Source: Thermoplasmata archaeon
Lineage (GTDB): Archaea; Thermoplasmatota; Thermoplasmata; Thermoplasmatales; Thermoplasmataceae
Direction of reading: 5' to 3'
DNA: 11,858 nt
Assembly: GCA_021811525.1 (NCBI GenBank)
Contig: JAJZOK010000074.1
Coordinates: 1-11,858 of the forward strand
Shown here: positions 1 through 5,944 of the stretch, in pieces
Position numbering within the stretch: the first letter of the stretch is position 1
Layout of the letters: each line of letters begins with the position of its first letter
Notes under the pieces: model-generated
What the model was told of the DNA's origin: nothing
The model's database searches: none
The model's input: only the letters and a program-made list of their open reading frames with translations
Position numbers and translations under genes: made by a program

Positions 1-58
1 TTTCAAGATACTCTCTTAGATCTTTGTAATAAGGTGTATTTGCGTCAGCTGTCGGCAT
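1..58 (-). CDS. 5' end of a gene cut by the window edge; possibly UbiD-family decarboxylase
   Basis: The minus strand reads from an ATG at 58 through 19 uninterrupted codons to the left edge, beginning MPTADANTPYYKDLREYLE. The DLREYLE stretch resembles the opening helix of UbiD-family (prenyl-FMN dependent) decarboxylases, which often start with a variant of DLREFLE followed by a short linker and LEKxGEL. That similarity rests on about seven residues and is only a suggestion. Support for a real start is better: a TATA-like element, TTTTATAA on the minus strand at 93-86, lies about 31 nt upstream, the right place for a leaderless archaeal transcript beginning at this ATG. The gene diverges from the hydrolase at 343. 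The other forward frames over 1-60 are closed, apart from a 19-codon plus-strand tail that I consider chance. Confidence 0.5.
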   Translation of the reverse strand, partial: MPTADANTPYYKDLREYLE

Positions 59-85
59 AAATATCAATATGCAATTTCGAAAACG

Positions 86-93
86 TTATAAAA
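86..93 (-). promoter_or_regulatory. TATA-like promoter element for the left-edge gene
   Basis: TTTTATAA on the minus strand, centred about 31 nt from the ATG at 58 with an A-rich stretch behind it. The position fits an archaeal TATA box driving a leaderless mRNA. Confidence 0.45.
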
Positions 94-312
94 GCATTGG
101 CTAATAGCTAATTTGGTTCAGTTAAAGCATTATTTCCGGAGTATTGACAGTTTTTGAAACTTTGTCCAAATTGCATGGGCTATGTGCCAAGAGAATGTTT
201 AGACAACTGGAGAATATGGGCATCCCGGGTGTCATGAGCCAGTTTTGTATATCTATTAAATTGTAAGCAGACTCGCTGTTTTCCCAGTTTGTTGGCTTAT
301 GATATCCTAAAA
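94..312. other. Divergent intergenic region, possibly with a decayed reading frame
   Basis: Together with the two promoters this fills the 284 nt between the left-edge gene and the hydrolase. It holds no RNA gene, long repeat or strong ORF. One plus-strand frame is open from 126 to the TAA at 264-266 (46 codons). It contains protein-like residues such as LHGLCAKRMFRQLENMGIPG but has no good start or ribosome binding site, so it may be a remnant or chance. Confidence 0.4.
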
Positions 313-321
313 TTTTTATAT
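313..321 (+). promoter_or_regulatory. TATA-like promoter element for the alpha/beta hydrolase
   Basis: TTTTTATAT centred about 26 nt before the ATG at 343. This spacing is what decides the start choice for the hydrolase: the TTG at 331 and ATG at 334 would lie upstream of the expected transcription start. Confidence 0.5.
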
Positions 322-342
322 CGGTAGAAGTTGATGCAAGAC

Positions 343-1461
343 ATGAGCTATTTTTCCTTTCTCATCGATCCAGTATACCGGCCATCAGCTTTTTCAGAAA
401 TGACCCTGAGAATCTTCGAAGAAGCGGAGTACCAGGGTGGCGAATTCTTCGACTGCCAGAGGACACTGTCAAAGATCAGGCCAGGCAATCTGGAAGACTG
501 GTACAATGAGTGGTACAAGATAGGCGAAGAGAAAGCTCAAGAGGGTGAGAGAAACCTCAAAAGCGGCCACAACATTTCAGCAAAACAGAATTTTCTGCAT
601 GCATACAACTACTACAGGCTCTCCTACTTCTATATGAGCAACAGGGACCAGAGGAAGCTGGACGCTTACGAAAAGGGCTATAACGCATTCAAAAAAGCCA
701 CTGAGTTCATGGTTCCAAAACCTGAGTACATCAATGTCCCATATGAGGGAAAGAACCTTCAGGGGATATTCTTCCCTGCACCTACCAAGGGAAAAGCCCC
801 CGTTGTTGTTTTCATCGGCGGGGTGGATGGGCAGAAAGAGGAGGCTTATTTTGTGGGGGCACAGGAGCTTAACCAGAGGGGTATAAGCGTCTTCGCCATA
901 GAGGGGCCAGGGCAGGCGGGTGCGTTGATTCAGGAAAAACTTCCCCTAATAGTGGAATATGAGAAACCGGTTGGCGCATTCATTGATGCCATAGAAAAGA
1001 GGCCAGACGTTGACCCTGACAGGATAGCAATTCTCGGCAGAAGTTTTGGTGGGTATATAGCGCCACGGGCATCTGCCTTTGAACCAAGAATAAAGGCTTG
1101 TGTGGTTTGGGGTGCATACTACGACATGTATGAGAACAAGAAGTTCCAGCCGCCAGACCTCAACCTGGCAATAATGGAAATGCTCATGGTGACGGACAAG
1201 GACAGATTCCTTGAAGTGTCAAAGAAATACAGCCTGGATGGCGTAGTGGACAAGATAAAGTGCCCCATGCTCATCGTCCATGGAGAGGCGGATCCCATGA
1301 CTCCTGCCTGGAATGCCCAGAAGATGTACGAAGGGGCAAAGTGCGAGAAGACGCTGCGCATGTTCAAACTTGGCGAGCCAGGGGCAGGCCATTGCACACA
1401 CGATGCACCTTCTATCGTCTATCCATTGATCTATGACTGGCTTTACGACAAGCTCAAGTGA
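343..1461 (+). CDS. Alpha/beta hydrolase, 2,6-dihydroxypseudooxynicotine hydrolase-like (FrsA/DUF1100-type)
   Basis: A 373-residue cytosolic serine hydrolase with no signal peptide. Residues 1-125 form a helical N-terminal lid with many Tyr and Phe, and residues about 130-373 form the alpha/beta-hydrolase core. The nucleophile elbow is GRSFG with Ser234; the likely acid is Asp317 in HGEADP and the likely base His350 in GAGH. Length and the helical cap match the group that includes 2,6-dihydroxypseudooxynicotine C-C hydrolase and fungal Ayg1-type polyketide-shortening hydrolases. These act on beta-diketone-like side chains, but other members are simple esterases, so the substrate here is unknown. 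In-frame starts also exist at TTG 331 and ATG 334; ATG 343 is preferred because a TATA element sits about 26 nt before it. The gene is followed by a T-rich tract and appears monocistronic. A catabolic role alongside the left-edge gene and the transporter is only a guess. Confidence 0.9.
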   Translation: MSYFSFLIDPVYRPSAFSEMTLRIFEEAEYQGGEFFDCQRTLSKIRPGNLEDWYNEWYKIGEEKAQEGERNLKSGHNISAKQNFLHAYNYYRLSYFYMSNRDQRKLDAYEKGYNAFKKATEFMVPKPEYINVPYEGKNLQGIFFPAPTKGKAPVVVFIGGVDGQKEEAYFVGAQELNQRGISVFAIEGPGQAGALIQEKLPLIVEYEKPVGAFIDAIEKRPDVDPDRIAILGRSFGGYIAPRASAFEPRIKACVVWGAYYDMYENKKFQPPDLNLAIMEMLMVTDKDRFLEVSKKYSLDGVVDKIKCPMLIVHGEADPMTPAWNAQKMYEGAKCEKTLRMFKLGEPGAGHCTHDAPSIVYPLIYDWLYDKLK

Positions 1462-1508
1462 CATGGATCGACATTCATTATTTTAACATCTATTAATTAA
1501 TAATAATC

Positions 1509-1533
1509 TTTTATTCGCTTTTTCAAGTCTTTT
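1509..1533 (+). terminator. T-rich archaeal-type terminator after the hydrolase
   Basis: Three successive T-runs (1509-1512, 1519-1523, 1530-1533) begin about 50 nt after the hydrolase stop, on the non-template strand. Clustered T-tracts without a strong hairpin are typical archaeal termination signals. A perfect 12-bp AT palindrome, TATTAATTAATA, lies just before at 1491-1502. Confidence 0.45.
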
Positions 1534-1577
1534 CTGATACTTGGCTAAGTCTAGAATATTAAAATGAGACAAAAGGA

Positions 1578-1590
1578 TTAAAATATATTA
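1578..1590 (+). promoter_or_regulatory. TATA-like promoter element for the MFS transporter
   Basis: TTAAAATATATTA, centred 25-28 nt before the ATG at 1610, fits an archaeal TATA box with a leaderless transcript. No Shine-Dalgarno motif precedes the ATG. Confidence 0.5.
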
Positions 1591-1609
1591 AGAACGTGAC
1601 ACTTTTAAT

Positions 1610-2896
1610 ATGGCGGAACAACAGAACAGACTTTCAACTATAAAGACTCTCTCGGCTGCCACAATAGGGACGACACTGGAGTGGTATGACTTCTTCATTG
1701 CCGCACTTTCTGCTACTGTGGTCTGGCCAGCGGTGTTCTTTCCGACACTGCAGCCTGCACTTGCCCTGGCTGCCTCTCTATCCTCATACGTGGTCACATT
1801 TATTAGCAGGCCATTGGGAGGATATATTTTCGGGCACTTTGGAGACAAGCTTGGGAGAAAATATTCTTTCTTGCTGACATTAGCCCTCATGGGCATTGCC
1901 TCATTCGGTATTGCCGTTGTACCCTCATACGCAGCAATAGGAGTCATCGGCCCGGCCATGATTATCATTTTCAGGATAGTCTTTGGAGTGGGAATAGGTG
2001 GAGAATGGGGTGGAGCTTCATCGCTGGTTCTTGAATCTGCACCTAATTCAAAACACAAAGGGTTTCTTTCAGGCTGGGTAAATGCCGGCCTTGGTTTCGG
2101 TGCGGGCCTTGGGGCAGGAGTTTTTGTCCTTACCTCAACCTACCTCCACAGTATCTTTTTCACCATAGGCTGGAGAATACCATTCGTAATAGGTGGAATA
2201 GTAGTGATAATAGGCATGCTCATAGTCCACTTTGCCCAGGAAAGCCAGGCTCTTCTTGCCCACAAGAAGCAAGGGGATGTGTCTAACGCTCCGGCAAACG
2301 AAGTTTTGAAGAAATACTGGAAAAAGATAATGATGCTTGGATTCGCATACTACTATGCTACGACCATAGTATCCGGAGTGGCAATTGCTTTCGTTGTGCC
2401 TTTCCTGATCATACATCATTTCACGCCGGCATTCGCTTATACCACGGTCGTGGTATGGGCTCTGGGAATGGCTGCAGGTGCTATTCTAGGAGCAGCCGCA
2501 ACGGACTACATCAGTGTAAAGAAAACTGTAATTATTGGAGGCATCCTTGTTATTGCATTCATTTTCCCATACACCCTAATGATTCAGTCCCTTGATCCCG
2601 CCCTGATTTACCTTGCTTCTTTTGTGCTGGCATTCTTCACAGATTTCGGCGCAGGGGGCCCAGTGGTAAGGCTGTTTGCTGGGAGTTTCGAGACAAGATA
2701 CCGTGCTTCAGGAGGTGGCCTGGTATTCCAGTTTGGCGCTGCCTATGGTGGGGTCCTCCTGCTGGTGTTCCCACTGATTGGAGCCCAAAAGGGTGGAATA
2801 TATGCCATTTACATGGACATCATTGTGGTGATATCGGTTGTGGTGGCACTTGTATATACAGCATTGCTGAAATACGAGGAAGTCGAATACACCTAA
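1610..2896 (+). CDS. MFS transporter, metabolite:H+ symporter (MHS) family
   Basis: A 428-residue polytopic membrane protein with about 12 hydrophobic helices, expected to import a small organic compound with protons. Family signs are the first-helix motif LEWYDFF (residues 23-29), the loop 2-3 motif GDKLGRK (78-84) between helices 2 and 3, and RIVFGVGIGGEWGG (122-135) in helix 4. These are characteristic of the MHS subfamily, which includes ShiA (shikimate), ProP (proline/betaine), KgtP (2-oxoglutarate) and citrate carriers. A charged central loop around residues 211-240 separates the two six-helix halves. Length is normal and no helix appears lost. The substrate cannot be read from sequence. 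Being near a shikimate operon does not make it a shikimate carrier, because it is over 3 kb away and on the other strand. Start at ATG 1610 is supported by the TATA spacing. Its neighbours are on separate promoters. Confidence 0.93.
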   Translation: MAEQQNRLSTIKTLSAATIGTTLEWYDFFIAALSATVVWPAVFFPTLQPALALAASLSSYVVTFISRPLGGYIFGHFGDKLGRKYSFLLTLALMGIASFGIAVVPSYAAIGVIGPAMIIIFRIVFGVGIGGEWGGASSLVLESAPNSKHKGFLSGWVNAGLGFGAGLGAGVFVLTSTYLHSIFFTIGWRIPFVIGGIVVIIGMLIVHFAQESQALLAHKKQGDVSNAPANEVLKKYWKKIMMLGFAYYYATTIVSGVAIAFVVPFLIIHHFTPAFAYTTVVVWALGMAAGAILGAAATDYISVKKTVIIGGILVIAFIFPYTLMIQSLDPALIYLASFVLAFFTDFGAGGPVVRLFAGSFETRYRASGGGLVFQFGAAYGGVLLLVFPLIGAQKGGIYAIYMDIIVVISVVVALVYTALLKYEEVEYT

Positions 2897-2915
2897 ACGC
2901 GAATTTCCCAAAAAT

Positions 2916-2958
2916 GGGCGGCTTGTACCAGCAGGCAGCCCAAAATTTTCCATTTTTT
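2916..2958 (+). terminator. Weak hairpin and T6 tract between convergent genes
   Basis: After the transporter stop there is a weak inverted repeat (GGGC at 2916-2919, GCCC at 2938-2941), then T6 at 2953-2958. On the minus strand the same gap offers a T5 run (2914-2910) for the isochorismatase unit. This is a plausible shared convergent terminator, but the stem is short. Confidence 0.3.
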
Positions 2959-3009
2959 ACATAAAGTCATTTATTCCAGGATGAAACGAATCAGTTTCCG
3001 AATGACCAA

Positions 3010-3648
3010 TCAGGCTGATTTTTCCAGGTGCCTGTAAACCTCTTCGCTGCTCATCACATATCCAAAGTTCTTCTGGAAGTTGTCAAGCATGGGTCTGTGG
3101 AATTCGATTTCAGGAGTTGAGACGCAGTCCTCAACAACTATTGTGACATAATCCATCATATATGCCCTTCTGGCTGTCGTATCAACACAAAGGTTTGTCT
3201 GGGTGCCCACAATCACGAGGTTCTCTATGCCGGCTGCCCTCAGGATGAGATGCATATCAGTATCAAGGAATGCGTCATACCTGTGTTTTACCACTACAGG
3301 TTCATCTTCAAGCGGCTTCAGCTCTTCCAAAATCTCCGCTCCCCATGTATTTGGGCGGCATATTGATGGATCAAGGCTTTTCTGGGATGTTCTGCTCACC
3401 CAGTTCTCAGTGTTTGTGTACTTGTGGTGGACGGTCTGAGTGTAGATGACTTTCATGCCATTTCTACGGAAATGGCCAATCATGGACTGTACCGCGGGGA
3501 CGGTTTTCTGGACAACCTCTAGGTTCTGGCCTTTCTTCCCAAGATAACCTTCGCTGCTGATGAAATCATTCTGCATGTCGATAACGAGAAGTGCTGTTTT
3601 TGTACTCAACAGTTTGTTCTTGAACGATTTTCCGGTTTGTCTGTCCAT
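3010..3648 (-). CDS. Isochorismatase-like cysteine hydrolase
   Basis: A 212-residue cytosolic hydrolase of the isochorismatase/nicotinamidase superfamily. The family triad is visible as Asp24 in LLVIDMQNDF, Lys121 in VVKHRYDAF and Cys154 in GTQTNLCVDTTARRA. Members hydrolyse amides or vinyl ethers (nicotinamide, ureidoacrylate, N-carbamoylsarcosine, isochorismate). The TNLCVDTTAR form around the cysteine is common in amidase-type members, but the substrate is not identifiable. The start is ambiguous. ATG 3648 has GAGGTG eight nt before it, a good match to the 16S anti-Shine-Dalgarno. A GTG at 3657 (215 residues) lies about 26 nt from an AT-rich element at 3677-3692 and could be leaderless. 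The gene is 74 nt downstream of the rhodanese on the same strand, with no T-tract on the coding strand between them, so co-transcription is likely. Confidence 0.9.
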   Translation of the reverse strand: MDRQTGKSFKNKLLSTKTALLVIDMQNDFISSEGYLGKKGQNLEVVQKTVPAVQSMIGHFRRNGMKVIYTQTVHHKYTNTENWVSRTSQKSLDPSICRPNTWGAEILEELKPLEDEPVVVKHRYDAFLDTDMHLILRAAGIENLVIVGTQTNLCVDTTARRAYMMDYVTIVVEDCVSTPEIEFHRPMLDNFQKNFGYVMSSEEVYRHLEKSA

Positions 3649-3722
3649 TTCCGGCACACCTCGTGATTAAATGCGGTTTTATTATTTTTTTTGCACTAAA
3701 AGCAGAATCCTGCCGGAGTAAG

Positions 3723-4337
3723 TCACTCTTCAAGCTCAACCGGCAACTGTTCGCTAATCCACCGCTGCATTCCACCAACCACATTGGCAGCATTGAGGCC
3801 ATTGTCCGCCAGGAACAGCGCTGCAACCTCACTCCTGTTTCCATGAGCGCAGATAATTGCATACCTGTCACTCCGGTTGAGCTCATTGAGCCGTGAAGGA
3901 AGCTCATTCATCGGGATTTTCATGCTGTTCTTTATGGTCCCGGACTGCCATTCAAATGGTTCCCTGACATCAATCACAGTGTATCTGTCAAACTCCCTGT
4001 AAACATCATCAGGGGTGATTTCACCAACACTGGAAAGCTGGAAACCATCCTGTTTCCATTTTGCCAATGCATCTGATATTACCTCAGTTACATTGAGGTC
4101 AACCTTCTTCAGCTCTTCCACAGCTTTTGAAGCAGTTTCCCCGTTTTCTGCAACAAGCCCCAGATCGATATCAGTGCCGCTGAGCCATGACTTGATTGAT
4201 CTTGCCCATCCGTAGGTGCTGAAGGGCGCATTGACTGATCCCGGTACGTGTGATTTCATGAATTCATGGTTATTTCTGGTATCAAGAACAATTATTTCTT
4301 GAGACTGAATCTTTTCCATTAGCGAAGCGTAATCCAT
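3723..4337 (-). CDS. Tandem rhodanese-domain protein, first domain degenerate
   Basis: A 204-residue cytosolic protein made of two rhodanese folds. The second (about residues 106-200) has the active-site loop CAHGNRS with Cys163, preceded by VIDVREPFEW and followed by GGMQRW, the standard single-domain sulfurtransferase signature. The first (about 1-98) keeps VLDTRNNHEF and the HVPGSVNAPF stretch, but at the expected catalytic loop reads AENGETA with no cysteine. It is therefore probably structural or regulatory. The pairing resembles the C-terminal half of larger metallo-beta-lactamase/rhodanese proteins involved in persulfide handling, but no beta-lactamase domain is present here. Predicted role: sulfane-sulfur transfer or persulfide detoxification. 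ATG 4337 has a TATA-like element about 24 nt upstream and no Shine-Dalgarno motif, so it is probably leaderless and heads a unit with the downstream isochorismatase-like gene. Confidence 0.9.
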   Translation of the reverse strand: MDYASLMEKIQSQEIIVLDTRNNHEFMKSHVPGSVNAPFSTYGWARSIKSWLSGTDIDLGLVAENGETASKAVEELKKVDLNVTEVISDALAKWKQDGFQLSSVGEITPDDVYREFDRYTVIDVREPFEWQSGTIKNSMKIPMNELPSRLNELNRSDRYAIICAHGNRSEVAALFLADNGLNAANVVGGMQRWISEQLPVELEE

Positions 4338-4356
4338 ATTTCCTATCAGGTAGCCA

Positions 4357-4365
4357 ATTTATTTC
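4357..4365 (-). promoter_or_regulatory. TATA-like promoter element for the rhodanese gene
   Basis: GAAATAAAT on the minus strand, centred about 24 nt upstream of the ATG at 4337. The position is right for a leaderless transcript, though the motif is a weak TATA match. Confidence 0.4.
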
Positions 4366-4393
4366 AGCCTAATAATCTTAACATTATGGAAAA

Positions 4394-4406
4394 TTACCAC
4401 AGGTAA
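4394..4406. repeat. 13-bp dyad in a divergent promoter region
   Basis: TTACC-ACA-GGTAA, with perfect 5-bp arms and a 3-nt spacer, lies about 40 bp upstream of the rhodanese TATA element and about 70 bp upstream of the glycosyltransferase TATA element. It may be an operator half-pair, but no regulator is known. Confidence 0.3.
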
Positions 4407-4442
4407 GGATTGTTTGGAAACGGTGAATTAACAAGCTCTAGA

Positions 4443-4455
4443 AATGATAATCATT
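4443..4455. promoter_or_regulatory. 13-bp palindrome resembling a Fur-type metalloregulator box
   Basis: AATGAT-A-ATCATT is a perfect odd palindrome placed directly upstream of the TATA element of the glycosyltransferase. Over 19 positions it agrees with the bacterial Fur consensus GATAATGATAATCATTATC at 15. An archaeal Fur, DtxR/IdeR-like or unrelated dimeric regulator could bind here. The resemblance is seen; the regulator is inferred. Confidence 0.35.
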
Positions 4456-4466
4456 ATAAAATGTGG

Positions 4467-4478
4467 TTATATTTATTT
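4467..4478 (+). promoter_or_regulatory. TATA-like promoter element for the glycosyltransferase
   Basis: TTATATTTATTT, centred about 29-31 nt before ATG 4502. A second TATA-like stretch, ATTATAAAA, lies at 4453-4461, overlapping the palindrome, and would start transcription around 4483. Confidence 0.45.
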
Positions 4479-4501
4479 CATTTGTTTGAAAAAAACTCAC
4501 G

Positions 4502-5932
4502 ATGGTTAAGATTATATGTCTGCATAAGTTCTTCTGTCCACAAATGTTCAAACCCAATGAAGAGAAACAGTTAGGACCCAGATTGGGCATAAGCATCTGG
4601 TTTCTCGCTGCAGTTTTCTTCGCCGTGATGTTCTTCGTTATCGTTAACGTAAGCAATACATGGAACATTTTCACAATTTATGCCACTCTTTCCTGGTCTT
4701 TTGGAATGCCAATCGTTGTTGTGAGCTTCCTGGGGGCAGTAAGATCGAGAAGCCTGAAACTTTCAAGTTATACGGGAAGGATATCAAATCTCATAGTTTT
4801 CCAGATACCAACAATCGGTTCTCCGGAGGTACTTGGTGCACTTTACAGGGTTGTTGACTCCATTCTGAAGCATGCACCTAAGAACCTCGACAACTGGAGG
4901 GTCGACGTTGTAACAGAGGAGTATTCCAGGGCACTTTCTGAGATAAGGGACCATTACTCATTCGATTCCCATGTAAACATAGTGGTTGTGCCCAAGGGAT
5001 ATGAGACTGTGAACAACTCCATCAACAAATCTAGGGCAATGCAGTACGGCCTTGAATACCATATAGAGAAGGGGGAAGTCGATGACCAGATTTGGTACTT
5101 CCACCTGGATGACGATGCCTCAATAGGGCCGGATACAGTCGCAGCCATCGCTGAGCACATAAAGTACAAAGGAGAGAAATACTACATTGCGCAGGGCATC
5201 CTAGCTTTCCCGCATCACCTTTCAAAATCCATCATTGCAAAATTCGCAGACTCCATGAGGCCCACTGATGACCTGACGAGGTTCTACTTCTTCACATCAC
5301 TTGTGAAGATACCTCTCGTGGGGCTACACGGTGAGAATCTCCTTGTAAGGTCCGATATAGAAGCACAGATAGGCTGGGATAATGGAAACAGGCCGATTTC
5401 AGACGACAGCTGTTTTGGGCTTCGTTTCTCGGAGAAATTTCCGGGCAAGTCTTCATTCCTTCCCGCGTTCACTTATGGTGCATCCCCCTCCACTGTAAGG
5501 GATATGCTCAGGCAGAGGAGAAGGTGGCTTGTGGACCTGACAAACCTCGGGCTCTTCGGGCCGCTCCCGTGGAGATACAGGCTCATCTTCATCTATTCAG
5601 TCCTGTTCTGGAGCAGCATGGTGACTCAGAACATAATCCTGGTCGCCTTGATACTGCAGTTCTTCCACCTGATCACCTTTACGCTAATTACGCCACCCAT
5701 GGGCGTTATGTGGGCATTCACATTCAGTTTCTGGATCTGGTTCTACTGGAATGGGTTGCACATTAACAACAGCGTTTCGGAAAACCCGACCCCGTTCTGG
5801 AAGAATGCTCTACTAATGATACCTCTGTTCTTCCTTGTCATAGGGCCCCTGGAATTCATAGGCGGGGCTTGGGGAATTCTCGCATTTGTCAGGAATGACA
5901 GGAAATTCGAGGTCATAAGCAAACCTTCGTGA
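4502..5932 (+). CDS. Membrane glycosyltransferase family 2, Egghead-like
   Basis: A 476-residue membrane-bound GT-A glycosyltransferase. Two hydrophobic segments (about 31-50 and 58-80) precede a cytosolic catalytic domain (about 95-345), and three or four segments follow (about 361-390, 393-418, 436-463). Catalytic signs are the nucleotide-sugar/metal motif HLDDD (Asp203-205), the ISDD acid motif (Asp301-302) and QRRRW (338-342), the QxxRW-type motif of processive GT2 enzymes. The layout and motif wording resemble Egghead/BRE-3 beta-1,4-mannosyltransferases, which transfer mannose to glycolipids. In an archaeon it may act on lipid-linked sugars or membrane glycolipids, but donor and acceptor are unproven. 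ATG 4502 fits the TATA spacing; Met15 at 4544 is an alternative without a clear ribosome binding site. The gene converges on the aro operon, leaving only 12 nt between the two stop codons. Confidence 0.88.
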   Translation: MVKIICLHKFFCPQMFKPNEEKQLGPRLGISIWFLAAVFFAVMFFVIVNVSNTWNIFTIYATLSWSFGMPIVVVSFLGAVRSRSLKLSSYTGRISNLIVFQIPTIGSPEVLGALYRVVDSILKHAPKNLDNWRVDVVTEEYSRALSEIRDHYSFDSHVNIVVVPKGYETVNNSINKSRAMQYGLEYHIEKGEVDDQIWYFHLDDDASIGPDTVAAIAEHIKYKGEKYYIAQGILAFPHHLSKSIIAKFADSMRPTDDLTRFYFFTSLVKIPLVGLHGENLLVRSDIEAQIGWDNGNRPISDDSCFGLRFSEKFPGKSSFLPAFTYGASPSTVRDMLRQRRRWLVDLTNLGLFGPLPWRYRLIFIYSVLFWSSMVTQNIILVALILQFFHLITFTLITPPMGVMWAFTFSFWIWFYWNGLHINNSVSENPTPFWKNALLMIPLFFLVIGPLEFIGGAWGILAFVRNDRKFEVISKPS

Positions 5933-5944
5933 TTTCCTGAAAAT

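Noticed and set aside
1..60. Plus-strand 19-codon tail ending at TAA 58-60
   Set aside because: Too short to judge, and it competes with a minus-strand start that has a properly spaced TATA element.
1588..2058. Long antisense open frame opposite the MFS transporter (156 codons)
   Set aside because: It lies wholly over a well-recognised transporter, its translation is low-complexity Pro/Ala/Ser-rich, and it has no ribosome binding site. It is a shadow frame.
1610..2896. Naming the MFS carrier a shikimate permease because of the nearby aro operon
   Set aside because: MHS carriers have very different substrates and share overall sequence. The genes are not in one operon, so location alone does not support the name.
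3566..3907. Minus-strand frame overlapping the rhodanese and cysteine hydrolase genes
   Set aside because: It is out of frame with both genes, and its translation has no recognisable fold. Both real genes have intact catalytic motifs.
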